A model generated the notes under the pieces. It was given only the letters and a program-made list of their open reading frames with translations, did not search any database and was not told the DNA's origin. A stretch of 64,000 nt of DNA from Polynucleobacter sp. AP-Latsch-80-C2. GTDB lineage: Bacteria > Pseudomonadota > Gammaproteobacteria > Burkholderiales > Burkholderiaceae. Position 1 is the first letter of the stretch. Every line of letters starts with the position of its first letter. Below, one piece after another: positions 30,416 through 41,096 of the stretch. The stretch lies in contig NZ_JACVOY010000005.1 of the NCBI RefSeq assembly GCF_018882185.1, forward strand, positions 146,769-210,768. The letters run 5' to 3'. A program made the translations under genes and the position numbers.

Positions 30416-31172
30416 GGAACTGCGCTAGCTTTTCTGCAGTAGCAGCATCACCAGCACTAGCTATCACCATCTTCTGAAGCTCAACCTTGGCATCTTCAAA
30501 GCTCAGGCCATCTTTATAAAGCACCTTATAAGCCTGGCGTAGAGCTGAAATCGTCTCGCTTGAGAATCCGCGGCGTTTTAAGCCTTCCACATTAATGCCG
30601 TGAGGAGATGCCTTATCTCCAGCAGCAATCACAAAAGGCGGAATATCTTGCACCAAAGCAGAGGCGCCGCCCAACATCGCATGCTGCCCAATGCGAACAA
30701 ATTGATGCACGCCAGACATACCACCCATGATGGCCCAATCATTGACATGAACGTGGCCTGCAATTTGTGCGTTACTAGAAAAAATGGTGTGGTTTCCAAT
30801 TTGGCAATCGTGAGCGATATGCACGTAGGCCATGATCCAATTGTCATTACCGATACGCGTAATACCCTCATCTTGAGATGTGCCGGTATGGATCGTAGTG
30901 AATTCCCGAATCGTATTGCGATCACCAATAATTAATTGCGTTGGCTCGCCGCGATATTTCATATCCTGAGGAGGCCCACCAATTGCTGCAAAGTGGGCAA
31001 AGATATTTTGCTGACCAATAGTGGTGTAACCCTCAATCACACTATGAGAGCCAATCTTGGTGCCGGACCCGATTTTGACATTAGGTCCAATCACTGAAAA
31101 AGGTCCAACCTCGACATCACTGGCTAACTCAGCCTTGCTATCAACTACAGCAGTTGTATGAATGCGAGTCAT
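30375..31172 (-). CDS. lpxA: UDP-N-acetylglucosamine acyltransferase
   Basis: A 265-residue left-handed beta-helix enzyme that adds a 3-hydroxyacyl chain to UDP-GlcNAc, the first lipid A step. Hexapeptide repeats run from [13 protein letters not shown] to about residue 185. The catalytic His lies in the [16 protein letters not shown] region, and the C-terminal helical domain follows [14 protein letters not shown] chose the ATG at 31172, which shares one base with the fabZ stop (TAATG); the upstream in-frame ATG is within fabZ. fabZ and lpxA compete for hydroxyacyl-ACP, so their coupling is meaningful. Confidence 0.97.
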   Translation of the reverse strand: MTRIHTTAVVDSKAELASDVEVGPFSVIGPNVKIGSGTKIGSHSVIEGYTTIGQQNIFAHFAAIGGPPQDMKYRGEPTQLIIGDRNTIREFTTIHTGTSQDEGITRIGNDNWIMAYVHIAHDCQIGNHTIFSSNAQIAGHVHVNDWAIMGGMSGVHQFVRIGQHAMLGGASALVQDIPPFVIAAGDKASPHGINVEGLKRRGFSSETISALRQAYKVLYKDGLSFEDAKVELQKMVIASAGDAATAEKLAQFHDFIAASTRGIIR

Positions 31173-31621
31173 TACGCGCCTTTCGTACGAACCGCACAAG
31201 TAATGTTGGCCTCTGCAGCTAATTCACCATCAACAGTAGCCTGTACTTGGAATTTGTAGATGCCTGCACGCTCACGCTCCAACTTAGCCGTCATGATGAG
31301 TTGGTCGCCAGGTAACACTGGCTTTTTAAAACGTGCGCCATCAATTCCAGCAAAGTAATACACCGCATTCTCTGCTCGCTCTTCCGAAAAAGTCAGCAGC
31401 GCAGCAGTTTGAGCAAGGGCTTCAATAATCAATACACCAGGCATCACTGGAAAATCTGGGAAATGACCCTGAAAAAAAGGCTCATTCATGGTGACGTTTT
31501 TTAAAGCAGTAATACTCTCGCGCGGAGTAATTTCCAACACGCGATCTACCAATAAAAACGGATAGCGATGCGGCAACAACTTTAGAATCTGATTGATATC
31601 GATTGCAATAGCTTTGCTCAT
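31172..31621 (-). CDS. fabZ: 3-hydroxyacyl-[acyl-carrier-protein] dehydratase
   Basis: A 149-residue hot-dog fold dehydratase of fatty-acid elongation. Signatures are [13 protein letters not shown] (catalytic His) and [22 protein letters not shown] (catalytic Glu region). It lies between lpxD and lpxA, as in most proteobacteria, and shares one base with the lpxA start. Confidence 0.98.
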   Translation of the reverse strand: MSKAIAIDINQILKLLPHRYPFLLVDRVLEITPRESITALKNVTMNEPFFQGHFPDFPVMPGVLIIEALAQTAALLTFSEERAENAVYYFAGIDGARFKKPVLPGDQLIMTAKLERERAGIYKFQVQATVDGELAAEANITCAVRTKGA

Positions 31622-31660
31622 AAATTACCTACTTAATTAATAAATCTGGTTACGGAAGTC

Positions 31661-32728
31661 CTAAGACTCCCTATTTTGGTTTTTATCCAATAAACGCAAG
31701 CGTTGACGTATTTTATCTAGACCGCGCAAGATAGCGGCATTTTTCTCCCAAGCGCTATGGAGCATTGAGGGATAAACCCCGGTGAAATGCTGTCCAGGCT
31801 CGGTAATGGAGCGAATAATCGAAGTATTACCAGACACGGTAGTTCTATCAGCAATCGTGAGGTGTCCAGCGAAGTTGGCAGCGCCTCCGATGATGCAGAA
31901 GTTTCCTATCTTGGTACTGCCGGAGATAGCCGCACATCCAGCAATAACGCAGCAACTACCAACCGAAACATTGTGGGCTATTTGCACTTGATTATCGATT
32001 TTGCTGCCTGCTCCAATGACCGTATCACTCATCGCGCCACGGTCTATCGTCGTCGAGGCTCCTACCTCTACATCATTGCCAATCACTACTCTTCCGGTTT
32101 GAGGAATTTTTACCCACTCACCGCCACTGGCTGAAAAGTCAGGCGCAAAACCGAAGCCATCAGCTCCAATCACTGCGCCGCTATGAATAATGCAACGCTC
32201 GCCAATCTGAGTGCCGTAATAAATCGACGCCGAAGGATGAATAACTGAATCATTGCCAATGATGCTATCGCTTGCGATAGTGGTGTTACCTAAAATCGCT
32301 ACGCGTTCACCTAATTTCACACCAGCGCCAATTTGCACAAAGGCGCCGATATGACAAGAGGCCGGAATACTGGCGCTCGGATCTATCGAAGCACTGGGAT
32401 GTACTCCAGACTGATACTGCGGCATAGTAGATTGCGCAAAATGCTGAGCCATTCTTGCAAAGGTAGCGTAGGGGTTCTTTGAAACGAAATACACCCGCCT
32501 TGCAGAATACGCGCTAGGGTTAGCTTGTAAAAAATCGAGGTCTGCTTGACTGACAATCAGGGCGCCTGCTGCACTATCGCTAGCCTGCTGTCGATACAAG
32601 GGATTTGATAAGAAGGATATTTGATCCGACTGCGCGCGCTCCAAAGGAGCGAGGCCATTCAATGCGAGGGAGGCCTCCCCCACCAAGCTTGCTTGAAACT
32701 GTTTGGCCAGCTCGATGGCGGTAGGCAT
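31661..32728 (-). CDS. lpxD: UDP-3-O-(3-hydroxyacyl)glucosamine N-acyltransferase
   Basis: A 355-residue trimeric beta-helix acyltransferase for the third step of lipid A synthesis. The N-terminal uridine-binding domain (residues 1-105) precedes long hexapeptide repeats ([13 protein letters not shown] onward). [13 protein letters not shown] contains the catalytic His, and the C-terminus is a short helical extension with [21 protein letters not shown]. It lies 5 bases downstream of the OmpH-like chaperone gene. Confidence 0.97.
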   Translation of the reverse strand: MPTAIELAKQFQASLVGEASLALNGLAPLERAQSDQISFLSNPLYRQQASDSAAGALIVSQADLDFLQANPSAYSARRVYFVSKNPYATFARMAQHFAQSTMPQYQSGVHPSASIDPSASIPASCHIGAFVQIGAGVKLGERVAILGNTTIASDSIIGNDSVIHPSASIYYGTQIGERCIIHSGAVIGADGFGFAPDFSASGGEWVKIPQTGRVVIGNDVEVGASTTIDRGAMSDTVIGAGSKIDNQVQIAHNVSVGSCCVIAGCAAISGSTKIGNFCIIGGAANFAGHLTIADRTTVSGNTSIIRSITEPGQHFTGVYPSMLHSAWEKNAAILRGLDKIRQRLRLLDKNQNRES

Positions 32729-32733
32729 AAAGC

Positions 32734-33261
32734 TTACTTGAGACTGTTCAGAGCCTTGATCACATCATCGGTGATGTCGGCCTTCGGGCTGACATAGGCT
32801 GCTTCTTGAACAATCACATCCAACTTTCTTTGTTCTGCAATTGACTTGAGCACTTGATTTGCTTTTTCAGCAATCTTTGCACGCTCTTCAAAGGTACGTT
32901 GATTTAAGTCTTCTGTAAATTCACGTTGCTTACGTTGCAACTCGCGATCTTGGTCAGCCAACTCACGTTGACGACGAATACGTTCGGCTTCATTCATGAC
33001 GGCAGCATCACGGTCAAGCTTTTCAGCAGCTGATTTAATTTTTTGCGCGCTATCACGAAGATCATTCTGGCGCTTTGTAAATTCGTTCTGCAAACGCGTT
33101 TGCATTGATTTGGCTAAGTTGGACTCGTTAAATACTTTTTCAGAGTTCACAACCGCCACACGGGTTCCAGCATCTTGGGCATATACATGCGATGCAGAAA
33201 ATGTGGCAATCACAGCAACCAAGCCGGCTTGAATCCATTTTGAAGAATGATGAAGCTTCAT
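32734..33261 (-). CDS. OmpH/Skp family periplasmic chaperone
   Basis: A 175-residue Skp-like chaperone that holds unfolded outer-membrane proteins in the periplasm. A signal peptide ends near VYAQD (about residue 29), followed by a [13 protein letters not shown] strand and a long charged coiled-coil tentacle at roughly residues 55-135 ([20 protein letters not shown]). I chose the ATG at 33261 because TAAGGAAAG sits just upstream and it lies after the bamA stop; the ATG at 33279 adds six residues ahead of the signal. It is between bamA and lpxD, as expected. Confidence 0.95.
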   Translation of the reverse strand: MKLHHSSKWIQAGLVAVIATFSASHVYAQDAGTRVAVVNSEKVFNESNLAKSMQTRLQNEFTKRQNDLRDSAQKIKSAAEKLDRDAAVMNEAERIRRQRELADQDRELQRKQREFTEDLNQRTFEERAKIAEKANQVLKSIAEQRKLDVIVQEAAYVSPKADITDDVIKALNSLK

Positions 33262-33279
33262 AAAACTTTCCTTAAACAA

Positions 33280-35628
33280 TTAAAACGCTGTACCTACCTG
33301 GAACTGCAATCGCTGGACGTTATCCGTTGGTAAGGACTTAATCGGGATACCGTAGCTGAATTTAAGCGGCCCCAGCGGTGATATCCATGATAAACCTAAG
33401 CCATAAGAATAGCGTAAAACGAGATTGATATTTTGGCCATAAACGTTACCGCCGTCCACGAAGGTAAATACCCGCAAGGTCTTATCGGCACCAGAACCCG
33501 GCACGGGCACCGTATATTCGAGGTTTGTCACAATCTTGGACTGCCCGCCGGTAGGCTGATTTGTACCCGTATTGGTGTTGTAGAAGGTTGGTCCTAGGGA
33601 GCCAGGGGCATAGCCTCGAACCGATCCGATACCACCAACATAGTAGTTTTTGACAATTGGGAAGGGGTTATTTCCGTAGGCTTGGCTGTAACCAACCTCA
33701 CCGTTGAAGGACAGGATGTTGCCCTTTGAGAATGAGTGGTATTTCTGATACTGGCCATACATCCGGTAAAAGGTCATGTTTCCTGCTGGAGTGCCTACCT
33801 CAGCAGACAATTGCTGAAGCGAACCAGCAGATGGAATCAAAGAGCTATCTCGACCATCGCGTGACCAACCTACAGTAACCGGAATGTTGTAGGTAGTTAA
33901 AGTCGCGGGGTATCCAGGAGGCGCAATGCCGTAGCTTTCCGCATAAGTCAGATAAGGCTGAGGCGTGCTCGAGGATGTAGTGATGCGATAAAACTCTAAG
34001 CCGGAACCAAAAAATACCCGATCTATTTCACTGTAAGGAACGCCAAACTTAATATTCGAGCCAACGGACTTGATTTGGTAGCTTGGATCACCCGTGTAAT
34101 ACAAAGGCTTGGATGAGCGATAGTACAAATCGGTATAGCGACTAATGCCATCTTCGGTGAAGTAAGGATCGTATTGCGATAGGGCAATGTTTTGATTGAT
34201 CTTACCCAGTGCGGCATTCAAGCCAATCGCCGTACCTGTACCGAAAGCATTGTCTTGATTAATACCAGCAGAAAGAATGACCTTCTCTGTTGAAGAAAAA
34301 CCTGCACCGACAGTCACAGAGCCAGTGGGCTTTTCTGAAACTTTGACGTTGACATCCACCTGGTCAGGAGATCCCGGGACATCCTCGGTGGTGATATCTG
34401 TTTCAGTAAAGTAGCCAAGGCGTCCTAAACGTTTTTTCGATAAGTCAATCTTTTCGCCGTCAAACCAGGAGCTTTCAAACTGACGCACCTCTCGACGAAT
34501 CACCATATCGCGAGTCTTAGAATTTCCTGTGACATTGACCTGACGTACATAAATACGACGACCCGGATCAATCACCAACGTAATGTCTACCTCGCTTTGG
34601 TCACGACGAATATCGGGCTGCGGATTGATGGTGGCAAAGGCATAACCGTAGGAGCCCAGTACCTCTGCAATTGCCTTAGTACTCTCTGTAAGTTTGGCTG
34701 AGGAGAAGATATCTCCAGCTTTTAACGTTACCAACTGCATCAACTCATCTTCCTTGCCCAACAACTCGCCAGCAAGGCGGACGTTTTTAACGGTAAATTG
34801 GGTGCCTTCACGCACACTGATCGTTAAGTAGATGCCCTTCTTGTCGGGAGTAATTGAAACCTGAGTAGAGTCAATCACAAACTCAAGATAACCACGATTC
34901 AAATAGTAAGAGCGAATGTTTTCTAAGTCAGCCGTTAACTTTTGCTTAGAGTACAGATTGTCTTTACTGTACCAAGAAAGCCAACCACCTGTTTTTAACT
35001 GCATCTCGCTTCTGAGCGTGCTTTCGCTAAAAACATTATTTCCAATAAAGTTGATTTCCTGAATTTTTGCTACAGGACCCTCATCAACGTTGAAGTAGAT
35101 TGCTACTTGATTGCGCTCCACTGGAGTCACTGTTGCTACCACCTCTGCGGCGTACATTCCCTTGCCAATATATTGGCGTTTTAATTCTTGCTCAGCTTTA
35201 TCAATTAAAGCCTTGTCATAGAAACGGGCCTCAGCCACACCAACCGCTCTCAAGGATTTACGAACCATCTCTTGATCAAACTCTTTCATCCCCGTAAATT
35301 CAATACGAGAAATCGTTGGACGCTCTTCAACAATCACGATCAATACATTGCCTTGAGCTTGAATCTGTACGTCTCTAAAAAAGCCAGTGCTATACAAAGC
35401 TTTAATCGATTCGGCACCCTTCTCATCGGTAAAGGTGTCGCCCACTTGAACAGGCAAATAACTAAAGACGGTTCCTGGCTCTACGCGCTGCAAACCTTCA
35501 ATGCGAATATCTTTAATGACGAAAGAATCTGCGGCTTGGACATTCAAGCTGAAAGCAGCGACAACCACCAATAGCAGTTGAGCAACAAAACGGGCAAAAA
35601 CAGAAGGAGTAGAGATCAAAAAATTCAA
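33280..35628 (-). CDS. bamA: outer-membrane protein assembly factor BamA
   Basis: A 782-residue outer-membrane insertase. A signal peptide ends near VQAADS (about residue 33). Five POTRA domains occupy roughly residues 34-425, starting with FVIKDIRIEGLQRVEPGTVFSY, and a 16-strand beta-barrel follows. The conserved loop-6 motif VRGYAPGSLGP is present and the protein ends with the usual C-terminal aromatic signature finishing in Phe. The start overlaps the rseP stop by four bases. Confidence 0.97.
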   Translation of the reverse strand: MNFLISTPSVFARFVAQLLLVVVAAFSLNVQAADSFVIKDIRIEGLQRVEPGTVFSYLPVQVGDTFTDEKGAESIKALYSTGFFRDVQIQAQGNVLIVIVEERPTISRIEFTGMKEFDQEMVRKSLRAVGVAEARFYDKALIDKAEQELKRQYIGKGMYAAEVVATVTPVERNQVAIYFNVDEGPVAKIQEINFIGNNVFSESTLRSEMQLKTGGWLSWYSKDNLYSKQKLTADLENIRSYYLNRGYLEFVIDSTQVSITPDKKGIYLTISVREGTQFTVKNVRLAGELLGKEDELMQLVTLKAGDIFSSAKLTESTKAIAEVLGSYGYAFATINPQPDIRRDQSEVDITLVIDPGRRIYVRQVNVTGNSKTRDMVIRREVRQFESSWFDGEKIDLSKKRLGRLGYFTETDITTEDVPGSPDQVDVNVKVSEKPTGSVTVGAGFSSTEKVILSAGINQDNAFGTGTAIGLNAALGKINQNIALSQYDPYFTEDGISRYTDLYYRSSKPLYYTGDPSYQIKSVGSNIKFGVPYSEIDRVFFGSGLEFYRITTSSSTPQPYLTYAESYGIAPPGYPATLTTYNIPVTVGWSRDGRDSSLIPSAGSLQQLSAEVGTPAGNMTFYRMYGQYQKYHSFSKGNILSFNGEVGYSQAYGNNPFPIVKNYYVGGIGSVRGYAPGSLGPTFYNTNTGTNQPTGGQSKIVTNLEYTVPVPGSGADKTLRVFTFVDGGNVYGQNINLVLRYSYGLGLSWISPLGPLKFSYGIPIKSLPTDNVQRLQFQVGTAF

Positions 35629-36755
35629 GGCGAAAAATAGCGTTGTAAATCATTAAACAAGGCTAGGAGCGAGAGGGAAATCAGCAAAAGAAAGCCCAGC
35701 TTCTGGAACCGCTCTTGCATGGAAATCGAAATCCGCTTACCAGCAACCAACTCCCATGCATCATACAGGAGCTGACCCCCGTCAAGCATGGGAAAAGGGA
35801 GCAAATTGAGCAGCCCTATGCTGATGCTAATCAGGGCTAAAAAGGCAAAAAATGCTTGCCAGCCAACCTGGGCTAACTTCCCAGCCATATCAGCAATACT
35901 CAAGGGTCCACCAAGCTGCTTGATAGATGTTTTGCCAGTGAACATTCCGGCCATTAGCCTTACAGAAACTTTGGTCACGAGCCAGACCCTATGGGAGGCG
36001 TAAAGAAGCGCATCCAAAGGCCCTAACTGCAGCTCCTGCCAGTTAGATGTCGGGATGATAGTTGGCTTAATCCCGAGCGCTTGCATAGGGTCAGAATTTG
36101 GTGAAATTTTAGGCAATTCTGGTGCCGGAAAGGCCTTTATAAATCGACCTCCAGAAGGACTCTGTAGCTCTAAAGCAAAACCGTTTTCCGCCGTAAGCGC
36201 ATCGAGCAAATCCCAGCGCAAAGCATTCCAGCTTCGAACCACTTCAAATTCACCTAAAACACTGCTTGCATCATCACCATTCAAGTCTTGCCACCCCACT
36301 ACTCGATCACCTTGCATGAGATCTAACTTGGCAGCCAAGGAGTGCTCTGGAGGAGTATCTAAAACGGCTGGTAACTGCGGAACGCCAGAGATATAAATCA
36401 CGGCAAACAAAATGATAGCTAAGAAAAAATTGGCAAACGGTCCTGCAGCAACAATGAGAGATCTTTGCCAAAGTTTTTTGCCATCAAAGGCACTTGCTTG
36501 ATCCTCCAGAGTAATCACCTGCTCCCGATCTCTCCCATCTAAAAGTTTGACATAGCCACCTAAGGGAATAGCTGCCAACACCCACTCAGTCTGATTCTTT
36601 GCTCGATAAGTAAAAAGTGGTTTACCAAAACCAATAGCAAAACGCAGTACGCGAACACCACAACAACGAGCAGCGAAGAAATGGCCAAACTCATGAAAGC
36701 TCACCAATACACCCAGGGTAAGCAAAAAAGCAGCTAGTGTGATGAACGCTTGCAA
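35625..36755 (-). CDS. rseP: RseP-like site-2 zinc metalloprotease, apparently with one PDZ domain
   Basis: A 376-residue inner-membrane protease that makes the second cut in envelope-stress anti-sigma factors. Zinc ligands are His21-Glu22-His25 (HEFGH), with the third ligand in LLPFPMLDGGQ. In Escherichia coli, RseP has about 450 residues with two periplasmic PDZ domains. Here a single PDZ-like segment (about residues 120-215) leads directly to MQALGIKPTIIP and the third membrane segment, so the second PDZ seems absent. This was judged from length and motif spacing, not an alignment. It is located between dxr and bamA, its usual site. Confidence 0.92.
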   Translation of the reverse strand: MQAFITLAAFLLTLGVLVSFHEFGHFFAARCCGVRVLRFAIGFGKPLFTYRAKNQTEWVLAAIPLGGYVKLLDGRDREQVITLEDQASAFDGKKLWQRSLIVAAGPFANFFLAIILFAVIYISGVPQLPAVLDTPPEHSLAAKLDLMQGDRVVGWQDLNGDDASSVLGEFEVVRSWNALRWDLLDALTAENGFALELQSPSGGRFIKAFPAPELPKISPNSDPMQALGIKPTIIPTSNWQELQLGPLDALLYASHRVWLVTKVSVRLMAGMFTGKTSIKQLGGPLSIADMAGKLAQVGWQAFFAFLALISISIGLLNLLPFPMLDGGQLLYDAWELVAGKRISISMQERFQKLGFLLLISLSLLALFNDLQRYFSP

Positions 36756-36794
36756 ATAAAGTCCTTAGTTGATTTTTTAAGGCGCTGAGAAAAA

Positions 36795-37979
36795 TTACTG
36801 TTGGAGTGTGCCAATAAAGTCTTTTGCCACTCTTCTTGCACGGGCATCCACATCCAAGATGAGCTCCAGAGAATCAACCGGGCCATTCTGAATAGCGCTT
36901 AAGGTTTTTTCTACTATCACGGGAATTTGCAAATACGGCAGACCGTCATCCAAAAAGGCACCCACTGCAATTTCATTGGCTGCATTCAGAACTGTAGGCG
37001 CTACGCCACCTGACTGAGCAGCCGCAAAGGCTAATGCTAAGCAGGGGAAACGTTTAAGGTCTGGCTCGCTAAAACTTAATGCTGCAAGCTGAGCTAAATT
37101 GAGTGGTGCAACACCAGCCTCGATGCGCTCAGGCCACGCCAATCCATAGGCAATGGGAGTCCGCATATCAGGCTGCCCCAACTGCGCCATGACCGATCCA
37201 TCTACATAGCGCACCATCGAATGCACCACGCTCTGAGGATGTATCAATACCTTGATCTTTTCTAAAGGCAAACCAAACAACCAAAAGGCCTCAATCAACT
37301 CTAGCCCTTTATTCATCATCGTTGCTGAATCAACGGATATCTTTCTACCCATCACCCAATTAGGATGAGCGCATGCCTGCTCTGGAGTAATTGCCGCCAA
37401 TTGATCTAATGGGGTATTTCTAAATGGCCCGCCGGAGGCCGTTAACCACAACTCCTCAACACCTAATCCTGAATGAGGATCTTGGGCAAATTTAGTGGGA
37501 AGGCATTGAAATATGGCGTTATGCTCACTATCAATTGGAAGAAGCTCTCCTCCTCCGGATTTCATGGCCTGCATAAATAAATTACCGGACATCACCAGCG
37601 CCTCTTTGTTGGCTAGCAATACCCTCTTACCAGCCTTGGCAGCTGCAAGGGTAGGCACTAAGCCGGCCGCCCCAACAATGGCAGCCATGACCGTATCGCA
37701 ACCAGACTCCGTCACGGCAGAAACGAGTGCCTCAGGGCCATACAAAACTTGAGTACGAATATTTTTCTCTAGGAGCAATGCACTTAAACGCGCAGCGCCC
37801 TGAGCATCGGCAATCACAGCAATTGCTGGAGCAAACTCCTCGCACTGTGCTGCCAAAAGCTCAACCTGGGTATTAGCAGTTAAGGCAACTAACTTAAATC
37901 GATCGGGATGTTTACGAATGACATCTAAGGTATTAACGCCAATCGATCCGGTAGAGCCTAAAACCGCAATATGTCGCAT
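36795..37979 (-). CDS. dxr: 1-deoxy-D-xylulose 5-phosphate reductoisomerase
   Basis: A 394-residue NADPH-dependent enzyme, second step of the MEP isoprenoid pathway. It has the nucleotide-binding start [16 protein letters not shown], the metal-site segment [12 protein letters not shown], the flexible loop [33 protein letters not shown] and the [16 protein letters not shown] strand. Isoprenoids made here also feed the neighbouring uppS. It starts five bases after the cdsA stop. Confidence 0.98.
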   Translation of the reverse strand: MRHIAVLGSTGSIGVNTLDVIRKHPDRFKLVALTANTQVELLAAQCEEFAPAIAVIADAQGAARLSALLLEKNIRTQVLYGPEALVSAVTESGCDTVMAAIVGAAGLVPTLAAAKAGKRVLLANKEALVMSGNLFMQAMKSGGGELLPIDSEHNAIFQCLPTKFAQDPHSGLGVEELWLTASGGPFRNTPLDQLAAITPEQACAHPNWVMGRKISVDSATMMNKGLELIEAFWLFGLPLEKIKVLIHPQSVVHSMVRYVDGSVMAQLGQPDMRTPIAYGLAWPERIEAGVAPLNLAQLAALSFSEPDLKRFPCLALAFAAAQSGGVAPTVLNAANEIAVGAFLDDGLPYLQIPVIVEKTLSAIQNGPVDSLELILDVDARARRVAKDFIGTLQQ

Positions 37980-37984
37980 CGGCT

Positions 37985-38812
37985 TTACACCAGACCTGCT
38001 AACAATGCTGCAATCGGCATAGTGGGAATCAGTGCGTCAACACGATCTAAGACGCCGCCATGCCCCGGCAATAAAAAACTACTGTCTTTCACGCCAGCCA
38101 TTCGTTTTAACTGGGATTCAAACAGGTCACCAAAAATACTGAATACGGTTAAAACTGTCACCATCAATAGTGTAGGTACCCAGCCAAATCGAATCGCCCA
38201 GGCACCAAATAAGGTAGATTCAAACGGTAGATAGAAAATGCAAAGCAGCGCATACCCATAGCAAAGCAGTAACCCACCTAAAGCACCCTCAATCGATTTA
38301 CCAGGACTGATTTGCGCAGCGAGCTTCCGTTTACCGAAGGCTTTACCAACAAAATAGGCACCAATATCAGCTACCCAAACCAAGGCCATGGTACTTAAAA
38401 GAAATATCAGTCCAAGCTCTCGTAGGAATACCAGCGCAAACCATGTAGCTGGCAACAAAATCAAACCAAGTACGACATAAAAAGGTCGTAATTTTTGCAA
38501 AGTAATGTTCATCCCCTTTGCCAAAATAAAAGGGGCCAAGAAAAACCAAAAGATCACTGCCATGAGTAACAAAGCAAATTGCCAGGCTACGTTTTGCATT
38601 CCCAGCAAAAACAAAATAATTGCTAAACAAAATAAGGCGTACAACCACGCAGCACGAGCAGCTTCAGGACTGAGTAAGCGACTCCACTCCCAGGCGGCCG
38701 CTAATAGCGCCACTAAGAAAAAAGCGCCAATGTATACAGGAGGCAATAAAAACAGAATCGGCAATAAAACCGCCAACAGAACAATGGCAGTGATGATTCG
38801 CGTTTTTAACAT
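37985..38812 (-). CDS. cdsA: phosphatidate cytidylyltransferase
   Basis: A polytopic enzyme that makes CDP-diacylglycerol from phosphatidate and CTP, feeding all phospholipids. The C-terminal signature ([21 protein letters not shown], then LDRVDAL) and [12 protein letters not shown] identify it. From the ATG at 38812 it has 275 residues, matching the common MLKTRIITA start. A GTG at 38845, overlapping uppS by 14 bases, would add eleven residues. Neither has a strong ribosome-binding site, so coupling to uppS is likely and the start is uncertain. Confidence 0.93.
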   Translation of the reverse strand: MLKTRIITAIVLLAVLLPILFLLPPVYIGAFFLVALLAAAWEWSRLLSPEAARAAWLYALFCLAIILFLLGMQNVAWQFALLLMAVIFWFFLAPFILAKGMNITLQKLRPFYVVLGLILLPATWFALVFLRELGLIFLLSTMALVWVADIGAYFVGKAFGKRKLAAQISPGKSIEGALGGLLLCYGYALLCIFYLPFESTLFGAWAIRFGWVPTLLMVTVLTVFSIFGDLFESQLKRMAGVKDSSFLLPGHGGVLDRVDALIPTMPIAALLAGLV

Positions 38813-38831
38813 GGGGTAACTAAAAGAAAAA

Positions 38832-39605
38832 TCAAACTGCGTCACTCATCGCTTGCGATGCAAGCTGGGCACTCGTGCGCCCAAAGCGACGCTCTCGTTG
38901 ACTGTACCAATCAAAGGCTTTATGCAACTCTGCCTCGTCAAAATCAGGCCATAGAACATCTGTGAAGTACAACTCGGTATAGGCTAATTGCCATAACAAG
39001 AAGTTGCTGATGCGCTGCTCACCACCAGTACGAATAAATAAATCTGGTTCCGGGGCATAAGCCATGGAGAGATGAGGCTGCAGCAACTCTTCCGTGACCT
39101 GCTCTGGCTGAAGATTGGGGTTAGCTGCAATACATTGACGCATCGCTTGCAAAACATCCCAACGACCGCCATAGTTAGCAGCAATCGTAAAAGTTAAACC
39201 TTTGCAACCTGCTGTCTTTTGTTCAGAAAACTGCACCATCTCTTGAATAGCAGAATCAAAGCGACTCAAGTCACCAATTAAACGCAAAGCAATATCGTTT
39301 TCAGCAAGACGTGAAACCTCACCCTTAAGAGACTTTAAAAAGAGCTTCATTAAAAAGCCTACCTCTTCGGGTGGGCGACGCCAATTCTCCGAGCTAAAGG
39401 CAAAGACAGTTAGGTATTCAACACCCATCCGACGACACTCTTGAACAATTTTGCGGACCGCACCCAAACCCTCTGAATGCCCAGCGACACGCGGCATTAA
39501 GCGCTTGCTTGCCCAGCGACCATTACCATCCATGATGATGGCAACGTGGCGCGGTATGGCGCTCGACTCTGGAACGGCTAAAGTTGAACTGGAGTGCTTG
39601 GTCAT
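38832..39605 (-). CDS. uppS: undecaprenyl pyrophosphate synthase
   Basis: A 257-residue cis-prenyltransferase making the C55 carrier for peptidoglycan and polysaccharide. It shows [16 protein letters not shown] with the catalytic Asp, [11 protein letters not shown], and the C-terminal [19 protein letters not shown] motif. It lies between frr and cdsA. Full length. The first 18 residues before the conserved core are a short extension. Confidence 0.97.
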   Translation of the reverse strand: MTKHSSSTLAVPESSAIPRHVAIIMDGNGRWASKRLMPRVAGHSEGLGAVRKIVQECRRMGVEYLTVFAFSSENWRRPPEEVGFLMKLFLKSLKGEVSRLAENDIALRLIGDLSRFDSAIQEMVQFSEQKTAGCKGLTFTIAANYGGRWDVLQAMRQCIAANPNLQPEQVTEELLQPHLSMAYAPEPDLFIRTGGEQRISNFLLWQLAYTELYFTDVLWPDFDEAELHKAFDWYSQRERRFGRTSAQLASQAMSDAV

Positions 39606-39629
39606 AAAAGGTAAAGATTCTGACAGGTA

Positions 39630-40190
39630 CTAAACCGTCATGATCTCTTTTTCTTTTTCCACAATAATCTTATCGACCTCAACGACTGCTTTATCAGTCA
39701 TCTTCTGAATTTCATCAGTAGCGCGACGCTCTTCGTCCTCAGAAATTTCTTTGTCTTTTGTAAGACGCTTGAGATGCTCGTTGGCATCACGACGCAAGTT
39801 ACGCACCGCAATCTTGGTTTCTTCACCTTCGCTCTTGACTACTTTCGTTAATTCGCGGCGGCGCTCTTCAGTCAATGCAGGCATTGGCACACGAATCACA
39901 GTACCTTGCGAAGCTGGATTTAAACCTAAGTCTGAATCACGAATCGCCTTCTCCACCACCGCAACCATCGTCTTTTCAAATGGCTGAACATTAATTGTGC
40001 GCGCATCGGCTAAACCTAAGCTAGCCACCTGACTCAAAGGGGTTGGGTTACCGTAGTAATCCACCTGAATGTGCTCCAGAATTCCTGGGTTAGCACGGCC
40101 TGAACGAATTTTTGCTAAATTGGTTTTCAAAGCCTCAAGAGACTTTTGCATCTTTTGATCAGTATTGGTTTTAATTTCTGCTGCAGACAT
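39630..40190 (-). CDS. frr: ribosome recycling factor
   Basis: A 186-residue two-domain factor that splits post-termination ribosomes together with EF-G. The N-terminal helix ([20 protein letters not shown]), the [12 protein letters not shown] hinge strand and the C-terminal coiled-coil helices ([15 protein letters not shown]) are all present. It follows pyrH by 11 bases, a near-universal arrangement. Confidence 0.98.
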   Translation of the reverse strand: MSAAEIKTNTDQKMQKSLEALKTNLAKIRSGRANPGILEHIQVDYYGNPTPLSQVASLGLADARTINVQPFEKTMVAVVEKAIRDSDLGLNPASQGTVIRVPMPALTEERRRELTKVVKSEGEETKIAVRNLRRDANEHLKRLTKDKEISEDEERRATDEIQKMTDKAVVEVDKIIVEKEKEIMTV

Positions 40191-40201
40191 CAGGCCTCCT
40201 A

Positions 40202-40912
40202 TTAAACGTGTACTAAAGTACCTTCGGGTTCACCCTGCACCACACGCATGAGAGCGCCTGGCTTGAGGATTGAAAATACTTTGATTGGTAGCTTACGGTC
40301 ACGACACAACGCAAACGCAGTCGCATCCATCACCTGTAAATTTTTGATTAGTGCTTCATCAAATGTAATGGTCTTATATAAGGTTGCTGTGGGATCTTTT
40401 ACTGGATCCGCGCTATAGATCCCATCGACCTTGGTTGCTTTAAGCATGATTTCAACACCCATCTCTGCACCGCGTAAGGCGGCTGCAGTATCGGTAGTGA
40501 AGAATGGATTACCTGTACCCGCAGCAAAAATAACCACCTTGCCTTCGCTCATTGCCCGAATAGCACGCGGACGAATATAAGGCTCAACCACCTGATCCAT
40601 ACGAATGGCGGACTGTACTCGAGCCTCAACACCTTTTTGACGAAGTGCGTCTTGCAATGCCAAAGAATTCATCATGGTTGCCAACATACCCATGTAATCG
40701 GCAGTAGCGCGATCCATACCTGCGGCTCCACCTGCAACACCTCGGAAAATATTACCGCCGCCGATCACGATAGCAAGTTCAACTCCACTATTGACCACCT
40801 GCGCTATTTCAGAAACCATGGCGTCAATAGTGATTGGATTGATGCCGAATGCATCATCACCCATAAGGGCTTCACCAGATAGTTTTAGGAGGACTCGTTT
40901 GTAGGCTGGCAT
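40202..40912 (-). CDS. pyrH: UMP kinase
   Basis: A 236-residue hexameric amino-acid-kinase-fold enzyme that phosphorylates UMP to [23 protein letters not shown] at the start, [11 protein letters not shown] and the [16 protein letters not shown] segment are diagnostic. It heads the pyrH-frr-uppS part of the cluster and has its own candidate promoter upstream, after the tsf terminator. Confidence 0.98.
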   Translation of the reverse strand: MPAYKRVLLKLSGEALMGDDAFGINPITIDAMVSEIAQVVNSGVELAIVIGGGNIFRGVAGGAAGMDRATADYMGMLATMMNSLALQDALRQKGVEARVQSAIRMDQVVEPYIRPRAIRAMSEGKVVIFAAGTGNPFFTTDTAAALRGAEMGVEIMLKATKVDGIYSADPVKDPTATLYKTITFDEALIKNLQVMDATAFALCRDRKLPIKVFSILKPGALMRVVQGEPEGTLVHV

Positions 40913-40993
40913 GTTTTTTATTTTCCGTAATTTGCCAAGTAATTTACTTACTTAGCTTATTGATCTTTAAGCGCTTTTTAATATCTCCGCCAA

Positions 40994-40999
40994 ATTATA
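40994..40999 (-). promoter_or_regulatory. -10 element of a probable pyrH promoter
   Basis: A perfect TATAAT reads on the minus strand about 80 bases before the pyrH ATG and downstream of the tsf terminator. The -35 region is poor: TCTTTG about 17 bases upstream is the best option. It would allow transcription of pyrH-frr and beyond independently of rpsB-tsf. Confidence 0.45.
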
Positions 41000-41021
41000 A
41001 AGGGCTTGGGATAGATCAAAG

Positions 41022-41057
41022 AAAAGGGCATAGAAACCTTAGTTTCTATGCCCTTTT
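41022..41057. terminator. strong rpsB-tsf intrinsic terminator
   Basis: A perfect 16-base-pair stem (arms 41022-41037 and 41042-41057) with a four-base loop, flanked by A and T tracts so that the minus-strand transcript ends in a U run. It is placed 40 bases beyond the tsf stop. A second small hairpin, GGGGC-AA-GCCCC at 41076-41087, lies between. Confidence 0.92.
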
Positions 41058-41096
41058 GGGTATTACTGACCATCCGGGGCAAGCCCCAATGACTAG

